Below the pieces are notes generated by a model. That model searched no databases, was not told the origin of the DNA, and was given only the letters and a program-made list of their open reading frames with translations. Shown one piece after another: positions 34,554 to 43,714 of a DNA stretch of 64,000 nt; position 1 is the first letter of the stretch, and every line of letters starts with the position of its first letter. The stretch is from Bacillota bacterium (GTDB lineage Bacteria; Bacillota; Clostridia; Lachnospirales; Lachnospiraceae). A program made the position numbers and the translations under genes. The DNA is taken from NCBI GenBank assembly GCA_023392535.1, contig JAEVYY010000006.1, positions 1-64,000 of the forward strand. Direction: 5' to 3'.

Positions 34554-36611
34554 CTAGCAAGGACTATTAAATTCAAATATTACTATACCTCTAAGCAATT
34601 CTTCATTTTTTCCAAACCAGGGGTTTACAATAACAGAGATATCGTCTGCAAAAACCGCCCCCATTAACTGATCCATCTCTTGATCAGAATAAACCCCATC
34701 AACTTGATACGCAACTTTGGTAAAATCAATCCCCAAGTGCTTTTTCCAATTTTCCAGATATTTGTCTAATTCAAATGGATTTGACAGCAGAAATAAATGT
34801 CCATTAACTAAAATAATTTCATCATCAATTCTAATAAACGCCAATGGTGCATAATAATGTCCTTTTGTATCAAATAATTCACGAATTTCAGAAGTATATT
34901 GAACACATTCATATGATTTACATACTACAAGTTCTTCGCTAATCTCTGTCCTATTTTTCAACATACTATAATTTCCGCTTTCCCATGTACTTTTTATATA
35001 AACGATTGGGTCTTCTTTTTGTTTTTCCAATGAGTTATTCATAAAATTCACATCATCTAAAATACTCTCTTCAGACCCACGGTGAACAAAACCTCGTTGC
35101 GTCACATAAGTTACATCTCCATCTTCTAAATGCGCTTTTATACAAAATCGTCCCTTTTTATTCTTTTCAATATCATCACTCCAAAACATGTTAGCAGATG
35201 TAATATGTCTTAATTCGAGATTAGCAAATAGGCGTTGTCCATCAATTAAATTACTAATCCAACTTTCTATATCAAATTTATTTAAGTAGCTAAATTCCTG
35301 ATAAAACGGAATATTAATAATACCTAAAATTCTATCTACAGGCCGAATACACTCTTCATGCACTAAACCAACTTTAAGCTTCTCATTTACATTATCAATT
35401 TCTATAATAAATGACCTATCAAATACATTCTCTTCACAATGGATACATTTTCTTTGTTCACAAAATTCATTTGAATGAATAATATCTTCAACCCATTTTT
35501 TATGTAATTGTGCTTGCGGAAAATTATCCTCTTGCCCTTCCCCTTTTCCCCAAAAAAAGAGTATTCTATGCTTTTGTAATAAACTCCCCTGCTCTTCCAT
35601 AAAACGTTCTAACCCTTTGATAGATGAAAACCTTTGAATAACATTTACACGTAAATCATTGGGCATTGTCAACACATCTGGGGGTGTATAAAATGATATA
35701 TTCTTTTTTCCAGTATCATCAAATCTATATAATTGTAAAACCACATAGTCCTCTAACTCCGCCTTCCTCCCCATTGCTTCCAACAGTTCCGCCGACTGTC
35801 CCAAAATAATATCATATCCAATCTGTACTATGGATTCTGTTTCAATTTCGAAAAAAGGTTCACCACTCTTAATTTTTTGCTCTTTACTTAACAGATAAGT
35901 TTCATATTCTTTCTCTAAAAACTCTTTTTGTACTTTCATCCTGTTAGTTGCATAATAAAGAGCTTGGGCAATTAATGTATCCCAAATATACCGAACACCT
36001 TGAGATTTACCTGAATAAAGAATTGCCAATGCCACACGCTCATCACTTTTCTCTTTTTCCACATTAAGAGTTACTATGTATATTCTCCTGCACAATTCAA
36101 GTAAAGTATCTTTCGAAATTGCATATCCAGTTATTTGTAAAAAGATCAATTCAATCATATTTGTAAAATCATCAAGTATTCTCTTGTCCTCTTTATTTAA
36201 AGATGATATTTTTAAACTATTTGAAACCCGAATATTATTAAGCAACCTTCTTAGCCGTTCAGTTAATGTATTAGATGATTCCTCCGTTGTAATTAGATAA
36301 TAATTCTCCCTCTTCCCTTTTCCCTTTTCGTATTGCTTAACAAATTGTACACAAGTTTTATGTAGTTCGGAATTAGGAGTATTTTGAAAGGAAATTCTTC
36401 TTTTTATTTGAAAATAATAACTATTCCCTTTATCATTGGCTAACACCATATCATCAATATCTTCCATACTCTCAAATTGTATCCACTGAATTTTACCATT
36501 CGCTCCTGGTACAAATAAATCCATATCCTTATGTCGTAACATTAGCACTAAAAAGAATGCCGAGACTCTCTGTTGATAATCTATCCCCGCATTTGTTGCT
36601 TGAAGCGTCAT
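34554..36611 (-). CDS. Cap4-like nuclease domain fused to a large unknown region
   Basis: 685-aa protein. The N-terminus (GIDYQQRVSAFFLVLML ... IQFESMEDIDDMVL, then YYFQIKRR) fits the Cap4/Avs-type PD-(D/E)XK dsDNA endonuclease: a helix with YQ..R, an Asp pair and Gln-x-Lys. The remainder is unassigned. It includes a probable zinc site (KCIHCEEN ... LVHEECI, about 400-430) and alpha/beta segments up to the end. TAGGAGGTAG supports the ATG. It stands alone, with no CD-NTase, STAND or HORMA partner, so if it is defensive its sensor should lie in the C-terminal 450 residues. Confidence 0.6.
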   Translation of the reverse strand: MTLQATNAGIDYQQRVSAFFLVLMLRHKDMDLFVPGANGKIQWIQFESMEDIDDMVLANDKGNSYYFQIKRRISFQNTPNSELHKTCVQFVKQYEKGKGKRENYYLITTEESSNTLTERLRRLLNNIRVSNSLKISSLNKEDKRILDDFTNMIELIFLQITGYAISKDTLLELCRRIYIVTLNVEKEKSDERVALAILYSGKSQGVRYIWDTLIAQALYYATNRMKVQKEFLEKEYETYLLSKEQKIKSGEPFFEIETESIVQIGYDIILGQSAELLEAMGRKAELEDYVVLQLYRFDDTGKKNISFYTPPDVLTMPNDLRVNVIQRFSSIKGLERFMEEQGSLLQKHRILFFWGKGEGQEDNFPQAQLHKKWVEDIIHSNEFCEQRKCIHCEENVFDRSFIIEIDNVNEKLKVGLVHEECIRPVDRILGIINIPFYQEFSYLNKFDIESWISNLIDGQRLFANLELRHITSANMFWSDDIEKNKKGRFCIKAHLEDGDVTYVTQRGFVHRGSEESILDDVNFMNNSLEKQKEDPIVYIKSTWESGNYSMLKNRTEISEELVVCKSYECVQYTSEIRELFDTKGHYYAPLAFIRIDDEIILVNGHLFLLSNPFELDKYLENWKKHLGIDFTKVAYQVDGVYSDQEMDQLMGAVFADDISVIVNPWFGKNEELLRGIVIFEFNSPC

Positions 36612-36846
36612 AACTACCTCCTACTCTAATCAATCTATTTATATTAATAACTACACTTAGATTAATCCCCTCAAGTATCATAATCTATAATGTTGACAAT
36701 GCATATTTATTTAACAATACAATCTCTAAGCTCACATCTCATATCTATCTGTAAATGTTTGATAATTGTTGGGCCACTAATTGCTATGATTTAAGAGCAC
36801 CACACTCTCACTATGCAGCTGATTTGTTGAAAAAATATTATTACCT

Positions 36847-37056
36847 TTAAACTAATATACTGTAACCGTCAAATAGGTTCTTTCCATATATTTTTAGTAA
36901 TCCCTCCAATTGATATGTTTTCCATACTAAATCACTTTCAACAATTGAGTTATGTTTACTTAAAATATAGCCTAAGCTTTTGCCAAAATGTTCATTTTCC
37001 TTACCCCACCACTGTAACCGGAAACATATTCCCCCCACACAACCAAAAAAGTACAC
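36847..37056 (-). pseudogene. Unrecognised coding remnant in a 480-bp spacer
   Basis: Within 36612-37092 one minus-strand frame gives 69 codons whose last 50 look protein-like (WWGKENEHFGKSLGYILSK ... NLFDGYSILV). The first codons have no ribosome site and the only starts are GTG, so it is probably the 3' part of a lost gene. It contains the 16-nt sequence ACATTTTGGCAAAAGC that recurs in the opposite orientation near 32.98 kb. The rest of the spacer (36612-36846) is AT-rich and shows only the likely promoter area of the preceding gene. Confidence 0.25.
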
Positions 37057-37092
37057 CTAAACATCCGGCTCAAATCCCCGAAACCCTTTGAA

Positions 37093-38451
37093 TTACTGGG
37101 CTTTCTTCTCCAGCAAAACAACCGTCTCCACATGCCCCGTCCAAGGAAACATATCGACTCCTCCTGCTCTCTTCACCTGGTAGCCCTTCTTTAAAAAGCA
37201 CTCCAGATCTCTTGCCAGAGTGATTGGATTACAGGATATATAAATGATTCTCTTTGGCGCCAGCTGTGCACAGGCATTGATAAACTTCTCATCACTGCCT
37301 GCTCTTGGCGGATCCATGAAAATGACATCGATCTTTTCACTTCCATCATGCGCCACCTCTGCTATAAAATCACTCGCATCTTTCGCATAAATATCTATAT
37401 TTTTGATATGATTTCTTTTTACATTACTGACTGCATCACGAACTGCTTCTTTATTTAACTCTACACCGATTACTCTTTTTACATAATCGGACGCAATCAT
37501 ACCAATCGTACCTATCCCACAATAGGCATCCAGAATCGTCTCGCTTCCCTTTAATCCTGCGAAGTCAATTGCCTTCTGATATAATACTTCCGTTTGTACT
37601 GAATTTACCTGATAAAATGATTTTGCAGAAATGCGAAATGTTTTACCACATAACGTATCGGTAATGTATCCCTTCCCATAGATGACTTGTTCTTTTTCTC
37701 CCAGAATCATGCTTGTATTCTTATAATTTTCATTTAGAATCACTGTTGTAATCTCAGGATGTATTTTGAGAAGAGCCTTAACAAAATTATTTTTGGATGG
37801 CAAGATTGTACTGGATAAAACCAATACCACCATGATCTCACCACTTTTAAGTCCTTTTCTTACCAATACATGACGGAGCAATCCATACCCTTTGTCTTCA
37901 TCATAGGTCTTTATCTTAAAAGAAGGCAATAAATCACGAATCGTTAGAATGATTGCAGACGCTTTTTTATCTTCAATGCAACAGTTTTCAACTGATACCA
38001 CCCTATGGGTACCCGCTTCATATACCCCACAATAAGGGCCCTTTTTATCGTGCGCAAAGACTGCATGTACCTTATTTCGATAGTGGTAAGGATGTTTCAT
38101 GCCCACGATAGGATCAAGTTTACCATACATGCCTATGAGGCTTTTTAATTGCTTCTGTTTCTTTTCCAAGTGCAATTCATAGGATTCTTCTTGACCAAGA
38201 CATCCTCCACATTTTTCAAAAATGGGGCATCCTCTGTATTTTTTTCTGGCAGGCCTATCTCGTTTTTGTTTATCAGCAGTTTCTGCGAAATGATCCTTTT
38301 CCTTCTTTTTATCATGGCTTCTCTTTTGCCCTACCACACCATGCGCATCTATTTTGCGGTCCGTCTTTCCTCTCTTCTTTGCATCGGATTTTTCCAACGT
38401 ATTCCTCTTTCTATTTTTGGACTTAGCCGTATTAATTCTTTGATCTGACAT
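37093..38451 (-). CDS. RNA uracil-5 methyltransferase (RlmD/RumA, RlmCD type)
   Basis: 452-aa S-adenosylmethionine-dependent methyltransferase of the TrmA/RumA family. A strongly basic N-terminal tail (about 1-80) precedes an iron-sulfur cysteine set CPIFEKCGGC. The catalytic domain has YCGIGTIG (SAM binding) and the nucleophile cysteine in YISCNPITLARDL, followed by a Glu-rich end. It methylates a uridine in 23S rRNA (U747/U1939 class) or tRNA. The ATG at 38451 with AGAGGATAACAGG is preferred; a frame open to 38556 would overlap the preceding gene by 53 bp. The TRAM domain is not obvious, probably replaced by the tail. Confidence 0.85.
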   Translation of the reverse strand: MSDQRINTAKSKNRKRNTLEKSDAKKRGKTDRKIDAHGVVGQKRSHDKKKEKDHFAETADKQKRDRPARKKYRGCPIFEKCGGCLGQEESYELHLEKKQKQLKSLIGMYGKLDPIVGMKHPYHYRNKVHAVFAHDKKGPYCGVYEAGTHRVVSVENCCIEDKKASAIILTIRDLLPSFKIKTYDEDKGYGLLRHVLVRKGLKSGEIMVVLVLSSTILPSKNNFVKALLKIHPEITTVILNENYKNTSMILGEKEQVIYGKGYITDTLCGKTFRISAKSFYQVNSVQTEVLYQKAIDFAGLKGSETILDAYCGIGTIGMIASDYVKRVIGVELNKEAVRDAVSNVKRNHIKNIDIYAKDASDFIAEVAHDGSEKIDVIFMDPPRAGSDEKFINACAQLAPKRIIYISCNPITLARDLECFLKKGYQVKRAGGVDMFPWTGHVETVVLLEKKAQ

Positions 38452-38503
38452 CCTGTTATCCTCTATTCTATTTGATTCCGTATTACTAATTGTTCTTAAC
38501 GAC

Positions 38504-38707
38504 TCATTCACATGACTTTTTTTGTGCATCCAGCAGCTTACGCAAAGCATCTTCACTCACGCTGATCCATGCATCTTCTTCTATTGCATCAAATCCCAAA
38601 TATTCACTAAGTGTCCGCGTCTCATCACTAATGCCCCACGCATAACTGTAATCATCAATTGCTTCAAATTCTATTTCCCCTGCAAGGTACTTTTCTTTAA
38701 ATGTCAT
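38504..38707 (-). CDS. Small acidic protein of unknown function
   Basis: 67-aa protein starting MTFKEKYLAGEIEFEAIDDY with a good AAGGAG site upstream. It is acidic, helical and has no cysteine cluster or membrane segment. It lies between a radical SAM gene and the RNA methyltransferase gene on the same strand, so it is probably co-transcribed. I do not recognise the family; the clean start, composition and position support a real gene. Confidence 0.6.
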   Translation of the reverse strand: MTFKEKYLAGEIEFEAIDDYSYAWGISDETRTLSEYLGFDAIEEDAWISVSEDALRKLLDAQKKSCE

Positions 38708-38745
38708 CTATTTCTACTCTCCTTTTCTTTAAATCTATTTAATCC

Positions 38746-39639
38746 CTATTCCTCAAATGAAGGAATAAAGCTATCCAGAGCAGTTCCTCCTTCCTGCATA
38801 AATCCATTTACTATTCCCAAATGAATCGCATAATCCAGTAAAGCATCATATGCTCTCTTCTTCACTCTATGTTGCAATTCCGGATATTCCTGTGTCGCAG
38901 GCATCGGTGTATATTGATTCATCATACTGATATAAATAGCATCCTGGTAGGTGTGATACAAATAGCGAATGATACTCTTTGCATCTTCTAACTGTCCTGG
39001 CAATAACATATGTCTTACAATAACACCTTTTTTCATCATACCCTGCTCATCAATGACCGGGGTCGGTATCTGCCTTACCATCTCTGCCAGCGCCTTTGAT
39101 GCATATATAAAATAATCCTCGGCGTGAGAATACTTTTTAGAAACATCAATATTTTTATATTTCATATCTGGAAGATAAATATCCACAATACCTTGCAGCA
39201 GTCGTAAAGTCTCCACTTTTTCATAGCCGCTTGTGTTGTACACGATCGGTATGCATAAACCTTCTTTTTTAGCTTGGTTAACGGCCCATATTATCTGGGG
39301 AACATAATGTGTCGGTGTTACAAGATTGATATTATTCGCCCCAATTTCTTGCAGTTCCAGAAAGATATCACATAATCTTTGAAGTGTAATTATTCTTCCA
39401 CGCTCTCCTCTTGCGATGGAAGCATTTTGACAAAACACACAACCAACAGGACATCCGCTGAAAAAAACGGTGCCCGATCCGACTTTTCCGGAAATGCAAG
39501 GTTCCTCCCACTGGTGTAAAGCTGCTCTTGCTATAATAATATCTGCTGTTTCTCTACAGGCACCGACTTGTCCCTTATTTCGGTTGATATGACAATTTCG
39601 CGGACATAAGGAACAATCATCTAAAAGATCCATTATCAC
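38746..39639 (-). CDS. Radical SAM protein, PflA-like
   Basis: 297-aa radical SAM enzyme. An N-terminal cysteine pair region (CSLCPRNCHINR ... VGACRE) precedes the cluster-binding motif FFSGCPVGCVFCQN, where CX3CX2C fits the 4Fe-4S site. The pattern resembles uncharacterised PflA-like activases (AmmeMemoRadiSam/YghD-type). It presumably generates a 5'-deoxyadenosyl radical to activate a partner or modify a substrate; none is visible next to it. Starts at 39639 (GTG) or 39633 (ATG) are both possible. Confidence 0.82.
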   Translation of the reverse strand: MIMDLLDDCSLCPRNCHINRNKGQVGACRETADIIIARAALHQWEEPCISGKVGSGTVFFSGCPVGCVFCQNASIARGERGRIITLQRLCDIFLELQEIGANNINLVTPTHYVPQIIWAVNQAKKEGLCIPIVYNTSGYEKVETLRLLQGIVDIYLPDMKYKNIDVSKKYSHAEDYFIYASKALAEMVRQIPTPVIDEQGMMKKGVIVRHMLLPGQLEDAKSIIRYLYHTYQDAIYISMMNQYTPMPATQEYPELQHRVKKRAYDALLDYAIHLGIVNGFMQEGGTALDSFIPSFEE

Positions 39640-39671
39640 TCTACACTCTCTTCTTAAAATTATTCAGAAAA

Positions 39672-39698
39672 TAAGCAGGGATTCAGAATCCCCGCCCT
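39672..39698 (-). terminator. Terminator after the M23 peptidase gene
   Basis: On the minus strand GCGGGGATTC pairs with GAATCCCTGC (one bulge) and runs into CTTATTTTC. It lies 50 bp after the peptidase stop codon. Confidence 0.6.
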
Positions 39699-39747
39699 TT
39701 TATTTAAATCTAGTATACTATAATCCCAAAAACGAAGCAAATATATT

Positions 39748-40785
39748 TTAATCACTCTCTATTACGCTTCTCCATTCTTTTGTACCTTCCACTTTTTCTA
39801 CACTTGCTCGATTTTGATAAAGGAATCTACATAACTGATATGGATTGATCCAAATTTCAGTACTTCCGTCTTTCTGAGACTCGTCAAAAATTAACTGAAT
39901 TCCAAAATGTAAATGAACGGTTTTAATGTTGTTTACATTTTCAGTTGCACTGTATCCCGTATGTCCCATATATCCGATTACTTCCCCAGCCTGAACGGTA
40001 GCATTTTCTTTCAGTGATTTCTGATAAGGATAGTTCTGCCGTAGGTGCGCATAGTAATAATATCTCTTTTTATCAAAACTTCTGATTCCAATTCTCCATC
40101 CACCGTATTTATTCCACCCAAGCGCCTCTACATACCCAGACTCTACACAGATAATCGGTGTTCCAATTTGTCCCATCATATCATGTCCTAAATGTTTTCT
40201 TTCATATCCAAAACTTCTGCTTACCCCAAAATCATCATAATCATTATACTCAAATTGTTTTGCAATTGGGAAAAAAACTTTGAGACCATATCTTTTCTGG
40301 GCTTTGGCAGATGCCTTTTCCTGACTCTCCGTAACTGTATATTCCCCTACATACTCTCCCAAGACTGCTTGATAGGCCTCCAGGTAATAATCATAATATT
40401 TTAGTTCTTTTGTAAGCTCCTTTATCGTTGTATCTTTCTGAGTCAACTGTTCTGCTGTTTTATTCATTTCCGAGATTGATTTTTTCCCGAACTTTCCTCC
40501 GTTCTTAGCTGCTGCATATGCAAGAAGCTCTATCCAGTTGATATGTACTTCTTTACCGTAGGTATCAATGTCCCACTTATAGGCACACTTTAAAGCTTCA
40601 CATGGTACATTAAAATCAACCCACTTAATAAATTTATCTCCCGTAGATACGGTCTCGATCGTTGTTCTATACGTATCCAAAAATGAAAATATTTTATCCA
40701 GTTGATTCATATTAAACAGAAGTAACGAAACGAAACAGACTACTTCTATGAATATTGCCGTTTTAATTTTTTTCAGGTATTTCAT
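39748..40785 (-). CDS. M23-family cell-wall metallopeptidase
   Basis: 345-aa protein with one N-terminal membrane helix (about 5-28) and a C-terminal LytM/peptidase_M23 domain. The zinc-site pieces are LGHDMMGQIGTP and TVHLHFGIQL, with the intervening YYYYAHLRQ. The middle part (about 100-170) is helical. It would cleave peptide cross-links in peptidoglycan at the outer face of the membrane. The start at 40785 (MKYLKKIKT) puts the signal anchor at the very N-terminus and is preferred over a longer frame from 40839 without a ribosome site. Confidence 0.85.
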   Translation of the reverse strand: MKYLKKIKTAIFIEVVCFVSLLLFNMNQLDKIFSFLDTYRTTIETVSTGDKFIKWVDFNVPCEALKCAYKWDIDTYGKEVHINWIELLAYAAAKNGGKFGKKSISEMNKTAEQLTQKDTTIKELTKELKYYDYYLEAYQAVLGEYVGEYTVTESQEKASAKAQKRYGLKVFFPIAKQFEYNDYDDFGVSRSFGYERKHLGHDMMGQIGTPIICVESGYVEALGWNKYGGWRIGIRSFDKKRYYYYAHLRQNYPYQKSLKENATVQAGEVIGYMGHTGYSATENVNNIKTVHLHFGIQLIFDESQKDGSTEIWINPYQLCRFLYQNRASVEKVEGTKEWRSVIESD

Positions 40786-40861
40786 TGTGCTCGCTCTATA
40801 CACTTTTAAAAAAATATATGTCACTTTTATCTGCTTCATACATCATTTAAACAAATCCAAA

Positions 40862-41095
40862 AAATTCTATTCCATATCTGGCGATCCCGGATACCACATC
40901 GGCATGCTCGGCGAGAATCAGCCTGCTTTCCTCTCTGTGGACACGCTGAGAACGAGACAACACAACTTGCATTGGTTCTATTTGTTTACATGCAATTTCC
41001 TTTTCATGAGAAAGAAAAGCTTTGTTGCATTGCAGCCCACAGATTGCTGCAATATGGCTTTATCCACAATCTGTATGGACATATCCTGAATTTAG
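40862..41095. other. Spacer with a possible gene fragment
   Basis: The 456-bp gap 40786-41241 holds, from left to right, AT-rich DNA, a more GC-balanced stretch (about 40862-41090), a hairpin and an AraC remnant. The GC-balanced part contains a short minus-strand frame MSIQIVDKAILQQSVG ending after 34 codons, without a ribosome site. No family was recognised; it may be debris from the same event that truncated the AraC gene. Confidence 0.25.
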
Positions 41096-41105
41096 ATTTA
41101 CACCA

Positions 41106-41140
41106 AAAAAAGTGCCCATGTAAAATACATAGGCACTTTT
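41106..41140. terminator. Bidirectional terminator hairpin
   Basis: AAAAAGTGCC and GGCACTTTT arms, extended by ATGTA/TACAT, form a stem with A/T runs on both sides. It lies 16 bp after the AraC remnant and serves as the likely end of the SGNH hydrolase transcript. Confidence 0.75.
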
Positions 41141-41155
41141 ATCACACATGCGGAT

Positions 41156-41241
41156 TTATTCTTCCCAAAATTTACTTGGAGGCACTCCAAAGTGTTTCTT
41201 AAATATGCGGCTGAAGTACAATTCATGAGTATCCTGGTGTT
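41156..41241 (-). pseudogene. 3' remnant of an AraC-family regulator gene
   Basis: Immediately after the SGNH hydrolase stop, one minus-strand frame reads HQDTHELYFSRIFKKHFGVP and then PSKFWEE with a TAA at 41156. This is the end of an AraC helix-turn-helix domain (compare YFSRIFKKHFG with the RNFKKMIGMTP of the intact AraC gene at 42.7 kb, which has the same architecture). Everything upstream is missing, so the gene was truncated, probably by a deletion or replacement that brought in the hydrolase gene. Confidence 0.75.
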
Positions 41242-42303
41242 TTATGATTTATATCTTTTGATGATTTCACTCGCAATGCGTTCTGCCAAAATTTGATTTC
41301 CCTGCGTATTCGGATGTACCTTATCACCCAAAAGTTTCGTTGCTACTGTGCTATCATGTGCGTTTAAAAAATTCTGGTTGTAAAGATCAACTACCGGCAT
41401 TCCTTCCTCCGCACCTATATAGACGGTTGCTTCGGCATATTTACCCTGATCCAGCAGATTCGCATTTTCTTCCCTTAATTCATCAATCTTTGTATTGGAA
41501 GGTGGTGTGAAGAAAATAACCTTGGTATCTGGAAACAGCCACTTGAACCTTCTCATCAATAATTGAAGGTCACCACAAAATGTAGCATCCCCCTTTGCTT
41601 CCCAATCCATAAATCCAAATTGCCAGGATGCCTGATAAAAGTTATCATTTGTCCCCCCTATAACTATGACCAAATCAGTATCTTCTGCAATTTCATCCAT
41701 TCTGTCAGACATAGCAGCCACACCATCATCGTGATCGCTGCATATCGTAGAACCTCCTATTCCAAGATTCGATACTTCTTTCGCTCCCAGGATATTCTTC
41801 AAAAAGGTCGGATATGGGGTTGCACCATTTGCGCCTTCTGTAATGCTATCTCCAAGACAGACAATCTTCATATTGGAAAAATCTAAAGTACTATTCTGGA
41901 TCATTTCTTTATCTGTTGCATTTAATAACATCGTCTCTTCATAAGAACTACGGATCGCTTCCCGCTCCTTTAATAATATTCTCTTAGAAGTATCTTTATA
42001 TTGTTCATTCCAGATCGGTTTTTCTACCGCCTCGTTAATGGAAACAGACATATTCTCAGACACCGTCTGCTCTGTTACCGGTTCCTCTGTAACAATTTCT
42101 GTTGTAGTCTCGGTTGGCATACTTTCTTCTACAGAAGCTTCGGTTGCTTCTTTTTCTAATGCCGCTATATCAGCTTGTCTTCTTTCTATTTTTTTACCGA
42201 CTGCTATTCCTGCTATAAATACGCCTATAATAATAATCGTGCTAAATACTGTCCGCTGTATCTTATGTAGCCGCCTTAGTCGTTCTAGTTCTTCACGTGA
42301 CAT
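41242..42303 (-). CDS. SGNH/GDSL-family hydrolase, membrane-anchored
   Basis: 353-aa protein: an N-terminal cytoplasmic stub, one membrane helix (about 17-37, VFSTIIIIGVFIAGIAVG), a Thr/Glu/Val-rich linker (about 50-95) and a C-terminal SGNH hydrolase with block I VCLGDSITEGA (catalytic Ser), block III VIGGTNDN and block V DKVHPNTQGN (Asp and His). It probably acts outside the cell as an esterase or deacetylase on wall polysaccharide or lipid. GAAGGAAAAG precedes the ATG. It abuts a decayed AraC gene at its 3' side. Confidence 0.88.
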   Translation of the reverse strand: MSREELERLRRLHKIQRTVFSTIIIIGVFIAGIAVGKKIERRQADIAALEKEATEASVEESMPTETTTEIVTEEPVTEQTVSENMSVSINEAVEKPIWNEQYKDTSKRILLKEREAIRSSYEETMLLNATDKEMIQNSTLDFSNMKIVCLGDSITEGANGATPYPTFLKNILGAKEVSNLGIGGSTICSDHDDGVAAMSDRMDEIAEDTDLVIVIGGTNDNFYQASWQFGFMDWEAKGDATFCGDLQLLMRRFKWLFPDTKVIFFTPPSNTKIDELREENANLLDQGKYAEATVYIGAEEGMPVVDLYNQNFLNAHDSTVATKLLGDKVHPNTQGNQILAERIASEIIKRYKS

Positions 42304-42502
42304 TTACTTTTCCTTCTTTTCTTAAATTTACCAATTACACTAACTATGTATTTATTGATTCTATCACAAAGCCATATAAAAAACATAAAATTAATAGAAT
42401 TATTAGAATCTCATTTACAATTTTTCAATATAAGATATAATAAAAGTCTGAGAAAAAAGAACGTTTAAGATAGGAAAAACGTATTTAAGAGGTGGTAATA
42501 GT

Positions 42503-42736
42503 ATGGGACAACCAACTAGAAATTTGCTTCCAATCGCTTCACTTTGCGGGATCTACATATGGGAATATCAGGGAATGACCATATCCTATGATCCTGATTA
42601 TCAGGCAATGGATATTAACGAAGAACCTGTTAGTGAAGAAGAAGCAATCGAATTTTTAAAGACAGTAGATCTTACTATCCCTATAGAAGAATCATATATT
42701 CGCGTATTGGATCTAATTACTCAAGGGAAGGACTGA
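42503..42736 (+). CDS. Small hypothetical protein
   Basis: 77-aa acidic protein starting MGQPTRNLLPIASLCGIYIWEY with GAGGTGG upstream. The central part (ISYDPDYQAMDINEEPVSEEE) is negatively charged. No membrane segment or known motif is seen. It is monocistronic, facing an AraC gene whose stop lies 12 bp away. The clear ribosome site and codon use support a real gene; the function is unknown. Confidence 0.55.
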   Translation: MGQPTRNLLPIASLCGIYIWEYQGMTISYDPDYQAMDINEEPVSEEEAIEFLKTVDLTIPIEESYIRVLDLITQGKD

Positions 42737-42748
42737 ATAACGAATGGG

Positions 42749-43681
42749 CTACCAGCCCTTCAGCGCTGATATCTTATAGTTCAATAATTTTCCTTCGTAA
42801 TTTTTTGCATGTATCTTCCATTGATAAGGTGTCATTCCAATCATTTTTTTGAAATTTCTATTAAATGTGGATATTGTTTGAAATCCACATTTCACTGCCA
42901 CTACCTCCATGGAATCATGGTGCCGTTTCATATATTCACACGCCATCTGTACCCGGACCAAATTAATATATTCGACAGGTGTCATATTCATACTGTGTTC
43001 AAAAACTCTTCTGAAATGTGTCTCGCTGATATGACAGATACGTGCCATCTGCCCGACTGTTATTACTTTATCGTAATTATCACTCGTATAATCCAGTGCT
43101 TTTGCTATTTGTGAAATACTGGTCATCTGATTACGAACTTCATCAACATTGTTTTTATTCATTCTGGCAATTCTAAAAAGCAACGTCTGTAATAGACCAC
43201 GTACTGCTTGCACATGAAATTCTTTTTTATTACGCATTTCCTCGCAGATAGCAAGTATAATTTTTGACACCTCTGGAGCGTGATACGCATTAGTGCAGCT
43301 TGCCTGATGATTGATTCTTTTAATTATATCTTCTGCAAAAAGAGGATCATCTGAATATACTTCATGAAGAAAATGTTCTACATCAATAAATAAATATTCC
43401 CATCTACTGATGGTGTCGTTATCACTTTTTGTTGTATGCGGATAATTCTTCGGAATGACAGAAAACATATTTGCATCGTAACGATACCTGTTTCCATCCA
43501 AAACCAAGTCCCCGGTTCCATCGTAACAGAATCCTATTTCCATATAATTATGAAAATGTTGAATTTCTATTCCTGCCCCATAGTTTTGGCTCCATTTTTC
43601 TCCTAATAAAGCAAAAAGCGGTTGGTTTTGCGGCATTTCATAATATCGGAATTCTAATTTATCCTGTCTCTCTTTGTGCAT
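42749..43681 (-). CDS. AraC-family transcriptional regulator
   Basis: 310-aa regulator with an N-terminal cupin-like sensing domain (HFHNYMEIGFCYDGTGDLVL ... FSVIPKNYPHTTKS, about 38-85) and a C-terminal double helix-turn-helix (VGQMARICHISETHFRRVFE, then CGFQTISTFNRNFKKMIGMT). This layout is typical of regulators of sugar or glycoside use in Lachnospiraceae. No sugar operon is adjacent, and the downstream gene is D-lactate dehydrogenase upstream on the same strand. The effector is unknown. Confidence 0.9.
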   Translation of the reverse strand: MHKERQDKLEFRYYEMPQNQPLFALLGEKWSQNYGAGIEIQHFHNYMEIGFCYDGTGDLVLDGNRYRYDANMFSVIPKNYPHTTKSDNDTISRWEYLFIDVEHFLHEVYSDDPLFAEDIIKRINHQASCTNAYHAPEVSKIILAICEEMRNKKEFHVQAVRGLLQTLLFRIARMNKNNVDEVRNQMTSISQIAKALDYTSDNYDKVITVGQMARICHISETHFRRVFEHSMNMTPVEYINLVRVQMACEYMKRHHDSMEVVAVKCGFQTISTFNRNFKKMIGMTPYQWKIHAKNYEGKLLNYKISALKGW

Positions 43682-43714
43682 AGTATTCCCTCGATACAGA
43701 TATGAGAAGCAACA

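Noticed and set aside
34554..36611. CBASS operon
   Set aside because: A Cap4-like nuclease domain was seen, but no CD-NTase or accessory cap gene lies on either side.
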